43,171 nucleotides of DNA, from positions 1 to 43,171 of the forward strand of contig CAJTVP010000007.1 in NCBI GenBank assembly GCA_910580205.1. Direction: 5' to 3'. Of this stretch, positions 27,033 to 35,963 are shown in pieces. The notes beneath the pieces are model-generated. The model made no database searches and was not told where the DNA came from. It worked only from the letters and a program-made list of their open reading frames with translations. The stretch's first letter is position 1. Every line of letters begins with the position of its first letter. The stretch comes from an uncultured Eggerthellaceae bacterium. Lineage in GTDB: Bacteria > Actinomycetota > Coriobacteriia > Coriobacteriales > Eggerthellaceae. The translations under genes were made by a program, and so were the position numbers.

Positions 27033-29123
27033 ATGGCGAAGGTGCAAGATCTCTACGGATTGATGGTGTTCGACGAACACACGATGCAGGAGCGGCTTCC
27101 TTCCGCCACCTACAAACAGCTCATGCGCACGATCAAAGACGGAGCGCCGCTTGACCTGGAAGTGGCCAACGTCGTTGCTCACGCCATGAAAGAGTGGGCC
27201 ATCGAAATGGGCGCCACCCACTACACCCATTGGTTCCAGCCGCTTTCCGGCATCACCTCAGAGAAGCACGACAGCTTCATCGACCCGATCGATGACGGCC
27301 ACGCCATCATGTCCTTCTCCGGCAAGGAGCTCATCCAGGGCGAACCGGATGCATCCAGCTTCCCCTCCGGTGGCCTGCGCGCCACCTTCGAAGCTCGCGG
27401 CTACACGGCCTGGGACCCCACTTCCTTCGCCTTCATCAAAGACGAAGTCCTCTGCATCCCCACAGCGTTCTGCTCCTACAACGGCGAAGCGCTGGACAAG
27501 AAAACGCCGCTTTTGCGCTCCATGCGCGCGGTGGACGAACAGGCGAACCGCGTGCTCGCGCTCTTCGGAGAGCCGCACCAGCGCGTCGTCACCACCGTCG
27601 GCGCGGAACAAGAATACTTCCTCATCTCGGAAGACGACTACAAACGCCGCCTGGACCTGGTGCTCACCGGCCGCACGCTGTTCGGTTATTCGCCCTGCAA
27701 AGGCCAAGAGCTTGAGGAGCACTACTTCGGCGCCATCCGCCCCACCGTCAACAACTTCATGAAGGAGCTGGACGAAGAGCTCTGGAAGCTGGGCGTCCCC
27801 GCGAAGACGAAGCACAATGAGGTGGCGCCCTGCCAGCACGAGCTGGCGCCGCTGTTCGCGAACGCCAATCGCGCCATCGACCAGAACCTCCTCACCATGG
27901 AAGAGATGCGCCTGTTGGCCAGCCACTACAACCTGGTGTGCCTAGAACACGAAAAGCCGTTCGAGCACATCAACGGCTCCGGCAAGCACAACAACTGGTC
28001 CATCTCCGCGAACGGCAAGAACCTGTTGGAACCAGGTGAGAACCCCATGTCGAACCTGCGCTTCCTCGTGTTCCTGGCCGGCGTGATCCAGGCCGTCGAC
28101 GATTACCAAGAACTGCTGCGCATGTCAGCCGCCAGCGCCGGCAACGATCATCGCCTGGGTGCGAACGAGGCGCCGCCGGCCATCGTGTCCATGTTCCTGG
28201 GCGACGAACTGGGCCGCGTGGTGGACGCGCTCATCGAAGGTCGCGACTACACGGCATCCGAGCGCACCGAGATGGACTTGGGCGTAGCTGAGCTGCCGAA
28301 CTTCCTGCAAGACAACACGGATCGCAACCGCACCAGCCCCTTCGCTTTCACGGGCAACAAGTTCGAGTTCCGCATGCCCGGCGCTGAGCAGAACCTCTCG
28401 GACGCCAACATGATCCTGAACACGGCCATGGCGAAATCCTTGAAAGAGTTCGCCGACGAACTGGAAGGCTTCTCCGAAGAAGAGTTCCGCGCCACGGCGC
28501 TGGAATATGTGCGTCGCACCCTGCGCGACCATCAGCGCATCATCTTCAATGGTGACGGCTATTCGGACGAGTGGCCGAAAGAGGCGGAGCGCCGCGGCTT
28601 GGCGAACCATCGCACCACAGCCGACGCGCTGCCCTGCTTCGTGTCCGAGAAATCCATCCGCCTGTTCGAAGAGTTCGCCGTGCTGGACGAAGTGGAGGTG
28701 CGCAGCCGCTACGAGGTCAAGCTGGAAAAGTACAACAAGACCATGAACATAGAGATCCGCACCATGAAGCGCTTGGTGCGCCGCGACTACTTGCCAGCCA
28801 TCAACGACTTCGCCGCTGAGATCGCACGCCACATCACCGAAGTGCGCGCGGTCCTGCCGGATGCGGACCTCATCAACCAGGAAAGCAAACTGCAGGCGCT
28901 CATCGACGGCGCAGCGGAGATCAACCGCCAGCTGGGCAAGCTGCACGAGCTCCACTACGCCTCCCTTGAGATCGAAGACCAGCAAGAGCGCGCGAACATG
29001 AACGCTCACCAGATCGTGCCGGTCATGGATGCGCTGCGTGATGCCGTGGATGCCATGGAGATCATCGTGGAACGGGAGAAGTGGCCGGTGCCCACCTATA
29101 ATGAGATCCTGTTCTATGCCTGA
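27033..29123 (+). CDS. glnN: Glutamine synthetase type III
   Basis: A 696-residue enzyme, the length of the large GSIII class, which makes glutamine from glutamate, ammonia and ATP. Segments EQEYFLI, HNEVAPCQHELAPLFANANRA (split by family motif), NGSGKHNNWS and LGANEAPPAIVSMFLG carry the glutamate- and nucleotide-binding residues typical of GlnN. The C-terminal helical extension of about 150 residues is characteristic of this class. It has its own promoter and terminator, so it is monocistronic. It is probably the main ammonium-assimilating enzyme of this region. Confidence 0.95.
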   Translation: MAKVQDLYGLMVFDEHTMQERLPSATYKQLMRTIKDGAPLDLEVANVVAHAMKEWAIEMGATHYTHWFQPLSGITSEKHDSFIDPIDDGHAIMSFSGKELIQGEPDASSFPSGGLRATFEARGYTAWDPTSFAFIKDEVLCIPTAFCSYNGEALDKKTPLLRSMRAVDEQANRVLALFGEPHQRVVTTVGAEQEYFLISEDDYKRRLDLVLTGRTLFGYSPCKGQELEEHYFGAIRPTVNNFMKELDEELWKLGVPAKTKHNEVAPCQHELAPLFANANRAIDQNLLTMEEMRLLASHYNLVCLEHEKPFEHINGSGKHNNWSISANGKNLLEPGENPMSNLRFLVFLAGVIQAVDDYQELLRMSAASAGNDHRLGANEAPPAIVSMFLGDELGRVVDALIEGRDYTASERTEMDLGVAELPNFLQDNTDRNRTSPFAFTGNKFEFRMPGAEQNLSDANMILNTAMAKSLKEFADELEGFSEEEFRATALEYVRRTLRDHQRIIFNGDGYSDEWPKEAERRGLANHRTTADALPCFVSEKSIRLFEEFAVLDEVEVRSRYEVKLEKYNKTMNIEIRTMKRLVRRDYLPAINDFAAEIARHITEVRAVLPDADLINQESKLQALIDGAAEINRQLGKLHELHYASLEIEDQQERANMNAHQIVPVMDALRDAVDAMEIIVEREKWPVPTYNEILFYA

Positions 29124-29151
29124 TCTGCGCAGCTGAGCACGAAATCCCTCC

Positions 29152-29182
29152 AAGCCCTCCTGCTGCAAGGAGGGCTTTCGTT
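29152..29182 (+). terminator. Rho-independent terminator of glnN
   Basis: AAGCCCTCC (29152-29160) and GGAGGGCTT (29169-29177) form a perfect 9-bp stem, followed by TTCGTT. Confidence 0.85.
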
Positions 29183-29224
29183 ATCATTGCCAGAAGCGCA
29201 TCGCTCAACGAGGAGAGGAAAGCC

Positions 29225-29722
29225 ATGACCAAGCCTTACCCCATGCAAATGGCCGAGCGGGAGCTGTCCGAAGCCGAAGCGCTGGAGATCCTGGACGCTG
29301 GCGAGTACGCGGTCGTCTCAACGGTGGACGCGGACGGCACACCCTACGGCACCCCGCTCTCCTATGTCATGTTGGACGGCAAGCTCTACATCCACACCGG
29401 CGAACGCACCGGCCATAAGATCGACGACTGGGAGCGCGACCCGCGCGTGAGCGTCTCTGTGGCGGTGGAGGTGGAGCCGTGCTTTGAGGACATGTTCTTC
29501 ACCACGCGCTTCGCATCCGTCATCGCCCAGGGACGCATCGCGAAAGTGGAGGACAACGCCATGGTCCGCCGGGTGCTGGTGGAGCTGTGCATGAAGTACC
29601 TGCCGCAGTTCAAGCATGAGATCGGCGCTGCCATCGAACGCGAGATCGCGGATACCGCCGCATGGTGCATCGATTTCGACGAGATCCGCGGAAAGGCTGG
29701 CAGGAGGCTTTCGGTTCAGTAA
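29225..29722 (+). CDS. Pyridoxamine-5'-phosphate-oxidase-like FMN-binding protein (NimA-like)
   Basis: A 165-residue split-beta-barrel protein. The N-terminal EALEILDAGEYAVVSTV, DADGTPYGTPLSYV and GKLYIHTGERTGHKIDD segments match the NimA/flavin-nucleotide-binding subgroup, whose members bind FMN, heme or reduce nitroimidazoles. The His near residue 62 is the position of the usual His in Nim proteins. The substrate is unknown. AGGAGAGG lies before the ATG. Confidence 0.85.
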   Translation: MTKPYPMQMAERELSEAEALEILDAGEYAVVSTVDADGTPYGTPLSYVMLDGKLYIHTGERTGHKIDDWERDPRVSVSVAVEVEPCFEDMFFTTRFASVIAQGRIAKVEDNAMVRRVLVELCMKYLPQFKHEIGAAIEREIADTAAWCIDFDEIRGKAGRRLSVQ

Positions 29723-29817
29723 CACGGGCGCAACAAGCTGCCTTTGGTGCCTGCAAAGCTCCTTCGCCGTTTTAGGATGCTCCCATGAGTTGATAGCAAA
29801 ACGGAAAAGGAGCCATC

Positions 29818-30075
29818 ATGACCGTCAAAGATAAACTCAATGAGATCAAAGAAGACCTCATGGACGCAGCCGAGAACGTGAAAGAGGCCGCGGGACACGC
29901 CGCGGAAGCCGCCAAAGAAGGCGCGGACGCAGCGGGCGACAAGATCCACGAGGCCGCGGGACAAGCGAAAGACGCAGCTTCAGAAGTGGCCAAGAATGCG
30001 AAAGGCGCTGCCGAAACAGCGAAGAAGGGCCTGGATCAAACGGCCGAGAAAACAAAGGACAAGCTCAACAAGTAA
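29818..30075 (+). CDS. LEA-like Ala/Lys-rich amphipathic helical protein
   Basis: An 85-residue, highly charged protein with no hydrophobic core. Repeated units of about 11 residues such as DAAENVKEAAG, EAAKEGADAAG and EAAGQAKDAAS are typical of group 3 late-embryogenesis-abundant and CsbD/YtxH-like stress proteins. These form amphipathic helices on drying or when bound to membranes. It has AAAAGGAG before the ATG and a strong terminator behind, so it is a short monocistronic unit, probably abundantly expressed. Function beyond stress protection is inference. Confidence 0.8.
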   Translation: MTVKDKLNEIKEDLMDAAENVKEAAGHAAEAAKEGADAAGDKIHEAAGQAKDAASEVAKNAKGAAETAKKGLDQTAEKTKDKLNK

Positions 30076-30082
30076 CCCCCTG

Positions 30083-30116
30083 GAAGCCCGGCGAAACCGC
30101 CGGGCTTCTTTATATA
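30083..30116 (+). terminator. Rho-independent terminator of the LEA-like gene
   Basis: GAAGCCCGGCG (30083-30093) and CGCCGGGCTTC (30098-30108) form a perfect 11-bp stem with loop AAAC, followed by TTTATATAT. Confidence 0.92.
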
Positions 30117-30135
30117 TGGGATCCCTTCAACAGAG

Positions 30136-30180
30136 CACAGGGGACGTGAACATTCTTCTCCGTCCCCTGTGTTTCGTTTT
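30136..30180. repeat. Inverted repeat with T-rich tail
   Basis: CACAGGGGACG (30136-30146) and CGTCCCCTGTG (30161-30171) pair perfectly over 11 bp, with a 14-base loop, then TTTCGTTTT. It looks like a terminator, but a second one directly upstream makes it redundant. CGTCCCCTGT also occurs at 130-139 beside the MITE-like element there, so it may be a repeat that travels near that element. Confidence 0.6.
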
Positions 30181-30191
30181 TGGTATGGGCA

Positions 30192-30310
30192 GAACCGGGG
30201 CGGCGGGGGTGTCGCGCCGATTCGCGGAGGCAAGAAAATCTGTGGTAAAAAAACACCACCGACTTTCGCAGCCGCAGTCTTAGGCGCGAGTGCCCTCGCC
30301 GCCCCGGTTC
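30192..30310. repeat. MITE-like hairpin element, complete copy
   Basis: Terminal arms GAACCGGGGCGGCG (30192-30205) and CGCCGCCCCGGTTC (30297-30310) pair perfectly over 14 bp. The palindrome continues inward (CGCGCC/GGCGCG) to an inner GAAAATCTGTGGT stem around a poly-A loop, so the 119-bp unit folds end to end. The same order of segments is in copy 1 at 1-108. No transposase or clear target-site duplication was found. Confidence 0.82.
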
Positions 30311-30417
30311 GTCAGTAGAGTTTGGCCCAAAAACTTCTTCGCTCTTATCTAAATACGCCCCGTTCAGAGTAGAATGTTGCACGACATCACTATTCGCGCA
30401 ATTCTCGGGAGGAATCC

Positions 30418-31341
30418 ATGGCTGACATAACCGAAGTGGAGTTCATCTGGAAGAACGGAGAGCTGGTTCCGTGGGCGGAAGCCACCACCCACGTGCTGTC
30501 CCATTCGCTGCATTACGGCTCAGGCGTGTTCGAGGGGATCCGTTGCTACAAGGACCCGGACTCTGACAAGAGCTTCGTGTTCCGCCTGCGCGACCACATG
30601 GAGCGCCTGCACCGCTCCGCGAAGATCGCATCCATTGAGATCCCTTACACGGTGGATGAGCTCATGGAAGCCACCGTGGAGACCATCCGCGCCAACCATC
30701 TCCCCAGCTGCTATATCCGGCCGCTCGTGTACCGCGGCTACGGCGTCATGGGCGTGGACCCCACCGGCGCTCCCACCGATGTCATCATCGCGTGCTGGCC
30801 CTGGGATGCTTACCTGGGCCCGGATGCTCTGGAAAACGGCATCAGCGCAGGCGTTTCTTCTTGGCGCCAGCGCTCCATCAACGCCATTCCTCCCGCCGTC
30901 AAAGCTACGGCCGCCTACTTCAACTCCCTCATGGCCAAGCTGGAAGCGAAAGAGCACGGGTACGGCGAAGCCATCATGCTGAACGAAGAAGGCCGCGTCT
31001 GCGAAGGCACGGGCGAAAACCTCTTCGTCGTGCGCGACGGCATCCTTTCCACTCCGCCGCTCTCCGATGGCCTGCTGGAAGGCATCACCCGCGACAGCGT
31101 TCTGGTCGTAGCCGACGAGCTGGACATCCCCTGCGTGGAGGAAAGCCTCACGCGTTCGGATCTGTATATCGCTGATGAGGTCTTCTTCACCGGCAGCGCC
31201 GCTGAGCTCACGCCCGTCGGCAGCATCGACGGCCGCGTCATCGGCAAGCCGGGCCCCATCACCAAGCAGCTGCAAGACCGCTTCTTCCAGATCGCCTACG
31301 GCCACGACGAGGAATACGCGGACTGGCTCACGGAGATCTAG
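30418..31341 (+). CDS. ilvE: Branched-chain amino acid aminotransferase
   Basis: A 307-residue class IV PLP enzyme that transaminates Val, Leu and Ile and their oxoacids. The PLP lysine is Lys162 in VKATAAYFNS. Other family blocks are LHYGSGVFEGIR near residue 31, CEGTGENLFVV near 195 and GLLEGITRDSV near 220. The length is normal. GGGAGG lies before the ATG. It works with the citramalate synthase at 36978-38612 in isoleucine supply. Confidence 0.95.
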   Translation: MADITEVEFIWKNGELVPWAEATTHVLSHSLHYGSGVFEGIRCYKDPDSDKSFVFRLRDHMERLHRSAKIASIEIPYTVDELMEATVETIRANHLPSCYIRPLVYRGYGVMGVDPTGAPTDVIIACWPWDAYLGPDALENGISAGVSSWRQRSINAIPPAVKATAAYFNSLMAKLEAKEHGYGEAIMLNEEGRVCEGTGENLFVVRDGILSTPPLSDGLLEGITRDSVLVVADELDIPCVEESLTRSDLYIADEVFFTGSAAELTPVGSIDGRVIGKPGPITKQLQDRFFQIAYGHDEEYADWLTEI

Positions 31342-31380
31342 CTTCCCAAGCCCGCGGACAAAAGATATCATCCAACCAAG

Positions 31381-31419
31381 CCGGCGAAGCGCATCCCCCG
31401 TTGCCTTCGCCGGTGTTCT
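31381..31419 (+). terminator. Probable ilvE terminator
   Basis: CCGGCGAAG (31381-31389) pairs with CTTCGCCGG (31405-31413), followed by a weak TGTTCTT. It lies just before the ribosome binding site of the MoaE-like gene. Confidence 0.5.
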
Positions 31420-31434
31420 TAAAAGGAGGCCATC

Positions 31435-31830
31435 ATGGCGAAACCTGAACCTTCCATGGATCAATGGCTGGCAGAAGCGAAACGCTCCGAGCATGCGGAC
31501 CAGTGCGGCATGTTCTTGGTGCACAACGGGGTCGTGCGCGTGACGCCGAAGAAGCAGGTGCGCGAAGGCGCGGAGGGCATGAGCCCCGTTGCGGCCGTGC
31601 AGTTCTCCTACGACGAGCCCGGCGTGGAGGCAGCCATTGAAGAGGCGCTCACCTGGCCCGGCGTGCACTACGTACGCGTATGGCTGAACGAGGGCGAACT
31701 GGAAGTCGGGCAGTCCATCATGTATGTGCTCATTGGCGCGGATATCCGCCCGAACTGCATCGACGCGCTGCAGAAGCTGGTCGGCCACATCAAAAACGAC
31801 CTGGTGGTGGAAAAGGAGATCTATGCGTAG
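31435..31830 (+). CDS. MoaE-like molybdopterin synthase large subunit homologue
   Basis: A 131-residue protein. The segment CGMFLVHNGVVRVTPKKQVR and the later HYVRVWLNEGELEVGQSIMY resemble the MoaE fold, in which the large subunit of molybdopterin synthase converts precursor Z using sulfur carried by MoaD. It is shorter and more diverged than E. coli MoaE, so the call is moderate. If correct it supplies cofactor for the DmsA-type enzyme. AAAAGGAGG precedes the ATG. Its last codons overlap the serpin gene by eight bases, which implies cotranslation. Confidence 0.6.
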   Translation: MAKPEPSMDQWLAEAKRSEHADQCGMFLVHNGVVRVTPKKQVREGAEGMSPVAAVQFSYDEPGVEAAIEEALTWPGVHYVRVWLNEGELEVGQSIMYVLIGADIRPNCIDALQKLVGHIKNDLVVEKEIYA

Positions 31831-33172
31831 CACAGCTTCCCGCCTTGGCGCGGCCGCGTTGGCCATGGCGCTGTCAGGGGCGCTCATAGCTCTGCCGGCC
31901 TGCTCGCCGGTCCTCAGCAACAACTCATCCACTGCAGAGAACACGGGCGCCGGCGCAGCCTCCGGTCAACCAGGGCTTGCGCCCATCACGTTGGTGCACA
32001 CGGACGATGCCCTTGAAACGTTCGCCGCCAACTCTGCTGCCGCCGTGCTGAACGGCCCGGATGCCGACGGCACTTCGGATGACCCAGACAGCATCCGCGA
32101 GAAGAACCTCTGCTATTCGCCCATGTCGCTCTATCTGGCTTGCACGTTGGTGGGCTTGGGCACCCAGGGCGCGGCTCAATCTCAGCTGCTGGATGCCTTG
32201 GGCGTCAGCAACCAAGAAGAACTGGCCGCCATGGCCCAGCAGCTGCGCGCATCCATCCAAACAACGGGAGGAGACCCCACCGTCGAAGGTGCCGCACAGC
32301 TCAAGGTGGCGGACTCCATCTGGGTCAACGAGGGCTACCGGTTCACGGATGCCTATCTGCAAGAGACCGCAGCTTTGGGCGCGGATGCGCTCACGGGGGT
32401 CTTCGGCACGGAGACCATGGACAAGGCCATGAGCGGCTGGGTCTCCGAAAAGACGAACGGCCTGCTCAAACCTCGTTTCTCCACCCAAGACGGACAAGCG
32501 GCCATGCTGCTTGACACCGTGTATTTCAAGGACGGCTGGGTGAACCCCTTCGACGTGGCCCAGAATGAAGTGGGTGCGTTCCATGCGCCGGGCACGGATA
32601 TCCAAACTCCGTTCATGCGCCAAACCATTTCCGATTCGTCGTTCTACCAAGGGTCCAACTACACGGCCGCCACGCTCCCGTTCGCCGGTGGTTCCACCAT
32701 GACCTTCTTCCGCCCGAACGACGACGTGCGCCTCTCGGAGCTTCTGACTGGCACGGACAGCATCCTCGCCCTTCTCCAAACACAGCCAGAACCAGCGAAG
32801 GTGGACTGGTGGCTGCCCGCATTCACCACGAACTCCACGATGGATCACTTGGACACGTCCCTCAAGGCCATCGGCGTGATGAACATCTTCTCGCCGGAGT
32901 CGCCCGATGCCTTCGCTCCCATGATCGAAGCGGAAGAAGGCAGCGCCAGTTTCTCTGTGGGCCAAGTGCAACAAGACGTGCATTTCGCATTGGATGCCAA
33001 CGGCGTGGAAGCCGCAGCCAGCACCGCCATCGGCATTGAGAAGATGGCGTTGGGACCGGAGGGCGAACCCGTGACGTTCAAGCTTGACCGCCCGTTCTTC
33101 TATACCGTGACATCACCGGATGGAAACCTGCTGTTCATCGGCGTCGTTTACAATCCTGGTCTGACAGACTGA
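31823..33172 (+). CDS. Serpin family lipoprotein
   Basis: A 449-residue predicted lipoprotein. The N-terminal signal ends with lipobox ALPAC (Cys near residue 27), then a linker. The serpin fold covers about 60-449, with CYSPMSLYLACTLVGLG, DTVYFKDGWVNPFD and the terminal DRPFFYTV and FIGVVYNP blocks. The reactive-loop hinge GVEAAAST matches the G-x-E-A-A-A-x-T inhibitory pattern, though P14 is Val rather than Thr/Ser. Counting from that Gly places Met at P1 as in alpha-1-antitrypsin, but the loop is about five residues longer, so P1 is uncertain. It would trap serine or cysteine proteases at the cell surface. AAGGAG precedes the ATG. Confidence 0.93.
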   Translation: MRSTASRLGAAALAMALSGALIALPACSPVLSNNSSTAENTGAGAASGQPGLAPITLVHTDDALETFAANSAAAVLNGPDADGTSDDPDSIREKNLCYSPMSLYLACTLVGLGTQGAAQSQLLDALGVSNQEELAAMAQQLRASIQTTGGDPTVEGAAQLKVADSIWVNEGYRFTDAYLQETAALGADALTGVFGTETMDKAMSGWVSEKTNGLLKPRFSTQDGQAAMLLDTVYFKDGWVNPFDVAQNEVGAFHAPGTDIQTPFMRQTISDSSFYQGSNYTAATLPFAGGSTMTFFRPNDDVRLSELLTGTDSILALLQTQPEPAKVDWWLPAFTTNSTMDHLDTSLKAIGVMNIFSPESPDAFAPMIEAEEGSASFSVGQVQQDVHFALDANGVEAAASTAIGIEKMALGPEGEPVTFKLDRPFFYTVTSPDGNLLFIGVVYNPGLTD

Positions 33173-33250
33173 CGTTGCGCTCCGACACGCTGACCTGGCT
33201 CGTCGGGTGAACGTCCTTGAGAACACGAACCTCGAATGAAAGAGCCTGCC

Positions 33251-34606
33251 ATGTCTCTCCCCGCTTCTGACCGCACGAAACAACCCGACGGCCGCACCAC
33301 CATGGAACTGGGCGCTGTCTTGCCCCGCACCGCAGAGGTGCGCGACGGCCGCCTGTTCGTAGGCGGCGTTGACCTCACCGAATTGGCCCGCGAACAAGGC
33401 ACCGCGCTCTACGCCTTCGACGAAGAGCACCTGCGCCACCAAATGCAGACCTACAAGCAGACGTTCGCGGAGCGTTACCCGAACTCCGACATCATCTACG
33501 CAAGCAAGGCGTTCCTGAACAAAGCGGTCGTGCGGATCGTAGCTGAAGAGGGCCTGTGCCTGGATGTGTCCGGCGGCGGAGAGCTGGCCTGCGCGCGATC
33601 GGTGGGCTTCCCCGCCAGCCGCGTGTTCGTCCACGGCAACAACAAAACGCCGCGAGAGTTGGAGGAGGCCATCAGCGCAGGCGCGGGGCGCATCGTCGTG
33701 GACAGCCGCGAGGAGCTGGCGCGCGTCTCCCGCATCGCCGGAGAGCGCGGCCTGGTGCAGGAGGTCTATCTGCGCATCACCCCCGGCGTGGAAGCGGACA
33801 CCCATGAATACATCCGAACCGGATGCGAGGATTCCAAGTTCGGCTTCACCATGAAGGATGATTTCGCGCTGCACGCCGTGAAGGACGCGCTGAACACGCC
33901 GAACGTGCACCTGGCGGGACTGCATTGCCACATCGGCTCGCAGATATTCAAACTGGATTCCTTCGCCGAAGCGGCACACGTGATGGTGGAGTTCATGGAC
34001 CGCATCCGCCAGGAATACGACGCCACGCTGAAAGAGCTGGATCTGGGCGGCGGCCTGGGGATCGCCTACACCGCAGAGGATCAGCCACCCACCATCCAAG
34101 AGTTCGCTGATGTGCTCTGCTCAGCCGTGAAGGATGCGTGCACAGAGAAGGACTACCCGCTGCCGCGTCTGCTCGTGGAACCGGGCCGTTCGCTGGTGGC
34201 GAACGCTGGCGTCACGCTCTACACCGTGGGCACCATCAAAGACCTGCCGGGCATCCGCACCTTCGTGGCCGTGGACGGCGGCATGTCGGACAACATCCGC
34301 ACGGCGCTCTACCACGCGGATTATGAGCCCACGCTGGCGAACAAGGCAGACCAGCCGCGCACGCAGATCGTGACGCTCTGCGGCAAGCATTGTGAAAGCG
34401 GCGATGCGGTCGTGCTGGATATGCCGCTGCAGGATGCCGAAGTGGGGGATATCGTCTGCGTGTTCGGAACGGGCGCGTACAATCAGACCATGGCCAGCAA
34501 CTACAACGGCCAGCCCCGTCCGGCCGTCGTGTTCCTGCGTGACGGCGAAGCCCGCGTGGTCACCCGCCGAGAGGCCTACGAGGATCTCTACGCGCGCGAT
34601 GTGTAG
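33251..34606 (+). CDS. lysA: Diaminopimelate decarboxylase
   Basis: A 451-residue PLP enzyme making L-lysine from meso-diaminopimelate. IIYASKAFLNKA holds the PLP lysine (Lys86 from this start). LDVSGGGEL, HCHIGSQ-like LHCHIGSQI, LDLGGGLGI, EPGRS and CGKHCESGD are the successive family blocks. It is complete. The ATG at 33251 has AAAGAG seven bases upstream; an in-frame ATG five codons earlier, at 33236, is possible. It is the first of lysA-hom on the plus strand, both from the aspartate family. Confidence 0.95.
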   Translation: MSLPASDRTKQPDGRTTMELGAVLPRTAEVRDGRLFVGGVDLTELAREQGTALYAFDEEHLRHQMQTYKQTFAERYPNSDIIYASKAFLNKAVVRIVAEEGLCLDVSGGGELACARSVGFPASRVFVHGNNKTPRELEEAISAGAGRIVVDSREELARVSRIAGERGLVQEVYLRITPGVEADTHEYIRTGCEDSKFGFTMKDDFALHAVKDALNTPNVHLAGLHCHIGSQIFKLDSFAEAAHVMVEFMDRIRQEYDATLKELDLGGGLGIAYTAEDQPPTIQEFADVLCSAVKDACTEKDYPLPRLLVEPGRSLVANAGVTLYTVGTIKDLPGIRTFVAVDGGMSDNIRTALYHADYEPTLANKADQPRTQIVTLCGKHCESGDAVVLDMPLQDAEVGDIVCVFGTGAYNQTMASNYNGQPRPAVVFLRDGEARVVTRREAYEDLYARDV

Positions 34607-34675
34607 TGTCTAAGCCGACCGGTTTGCCAATAAGATACAATCATCCGATTCGCACGCATATATAAGGAGCATCTC

Positions 34676-35959
34676 ATGACCATACGCATCGGACTGGTTG
34701 GCACGGGCACCGTTGGTGGCGGCTGCATAGACATCCTGAACAAGCATGGCGAATCGTTCAAGCACCACCTGGGCGTGGACGTGGAGCTGGCGCGCGTTTG
34801 CTCGCTGAACTCCGCCGAGGCAGAGGCTCACGGCATCGGCCATCTTTTCACGGACGACTACCACGACATCATCAACGACCCGGACATCCAGATCGTCATC
34901 GAGCTCATCGGTGGCACCACCGTGGCGAAGAACGTCGTGGTGGAAGCGCTGAACGCTGGCAAGAACGTGGTCACAGCGAACAAGGCGCTCATGGCGACCC
35001 ACTGGAACGAAGTCATGGCCGCAGCGGACGCGTCCGGCAAGGACCTCATGTTCGGAGCCAGCGTGGGCGGCGGCATCCCCATCATCGGGCCGCTGCGCCA
35101 TTCGCTGATCGCCAACCAGATCAACACGGTCATGGGCATCGTGAACGGCACCACCAATTACATGCTCACCTCCATGGCCGAGAACGATATGAGCTATGAG
35201 ACGGCGTTGGCCGAGGCCCAGGCGAAAGGCTTCGCCGAAGCCAACCCATCCGCTGACGTTGACGGATTTGACTCTGCGGCCAAGATCGCCATCCTGGCCT
35301 CCATCGCGTTCGACAGCTTGGTCACCATCGACGACGTCTACACGAAAGGCATCACATCCATCACCACCACGGATCTGGAAGCAGCCTCTGAGATGGGCTA
35401 CGTGGTGAAGCTGCTGGCCATCGCGCATCGCATGGACGACGGCATCGACGTGCGCGTGCACCCCACTATGATCCCCAAGGATCATCAACTGGCTTCCGTG
35501 AACGGCGTGTTCAACGCCATTTACGTGGTGGGCGATTTCGTGGGCGAGACCATGTTCTTCGGCGAAGGCGCGGGCGCGGGCGCGGCTGCCAGCGCTGTCA
35601 TGGGCGATGTGCTGGATATCGCCGAGCGCCTGGAACAGGGCGTGCCGCCAAAAGAGTCGCACCTCTGCACAGACGAGCTGCCCATCCGCCGCATTGAAAC
35701 GCTCTCCATGAAGTACTACATCCGCTTCACGGTAGCCGACAAGCCCGGCGTGCTGGCCACCATGGCTGGCGCGTTCGCCGATCATGACGTGAGCATCCAC
35801 TCCATGATGCAGCGCGGCAGCACCGGCAATGGCAACGTGGACGTGGTCTACGTCACGCACACAGCTCGTGAATCCGATATCCGAGCAGCCATCGACCAGA
35901 TCGCCGCCACAGACAACCTGCTGTTCGGTGAGCCGTCTGTGATCCGCGTGGAAGAGTGA
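34676..35959 (+). CDS. hom: Homoserine dehydrogenase
   Basis: A 427-residue NAD(P)-dependent enzyme that reduces aspartate semialdehyde to homoserine, for threonine, methionine and isoleucine. The Rossmann motif GLVGTGTVGGG is at the N-terminus. GIVNGTTNYML and the later GFDSAAKIAIL are the substrate and catalytic blocks. The last 80 residues (IRFTVADKPGVLATMAGAF) form an ACT domain for feedback by an amino acid. AAGGAG precedes the ATG and a -10-like TACAAT lies at 34636-34641. It follows lysA. Confidence 0.95.
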   Translation: MTIRIGLVGTGTVGGGCIDILNKHGESFKHHLGVDVELARVCSLNSAEAEAHGIGHLFTDDYHDIINDPDIQIVIELIGGTTVAKNVVVEALNAGKNVVTANKALMATHWNEVMAAADASGKDLMFGASVGGGIPIIGPLRHSLIANQINTVMGIVNGTTNYMLTSMAENDMSYETALAEAQAKGFAEANPSADVDGFDSAAKIAILASIAFDSLVTIDDVYTKGITSITTTDLEAASEMGYVVKLLAIAHRMDDGIDVRVHPTMIPKDHQLASVNGVFNAIYVVGDFVGETMFFGEGAGAGAAASAVMGDVLDIAERLEQGVPPKESHLCTDELPIRRIETLSMKYYIRFTVADKPGVLATMAGAFADHDVSIHSMMQRGSTGNGNVDVVYVTHTARESDIRAAIDQIAATDNLLFGEPSVIRVEE

Positions 35960-35963
35960 GCGC

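Noticed and set aside
30520..31944. 474-codon minus-strand open frame
   Set aside because: It runs antisense through ilvE and the MoaE-like gene and has the composition of a shadow frame.
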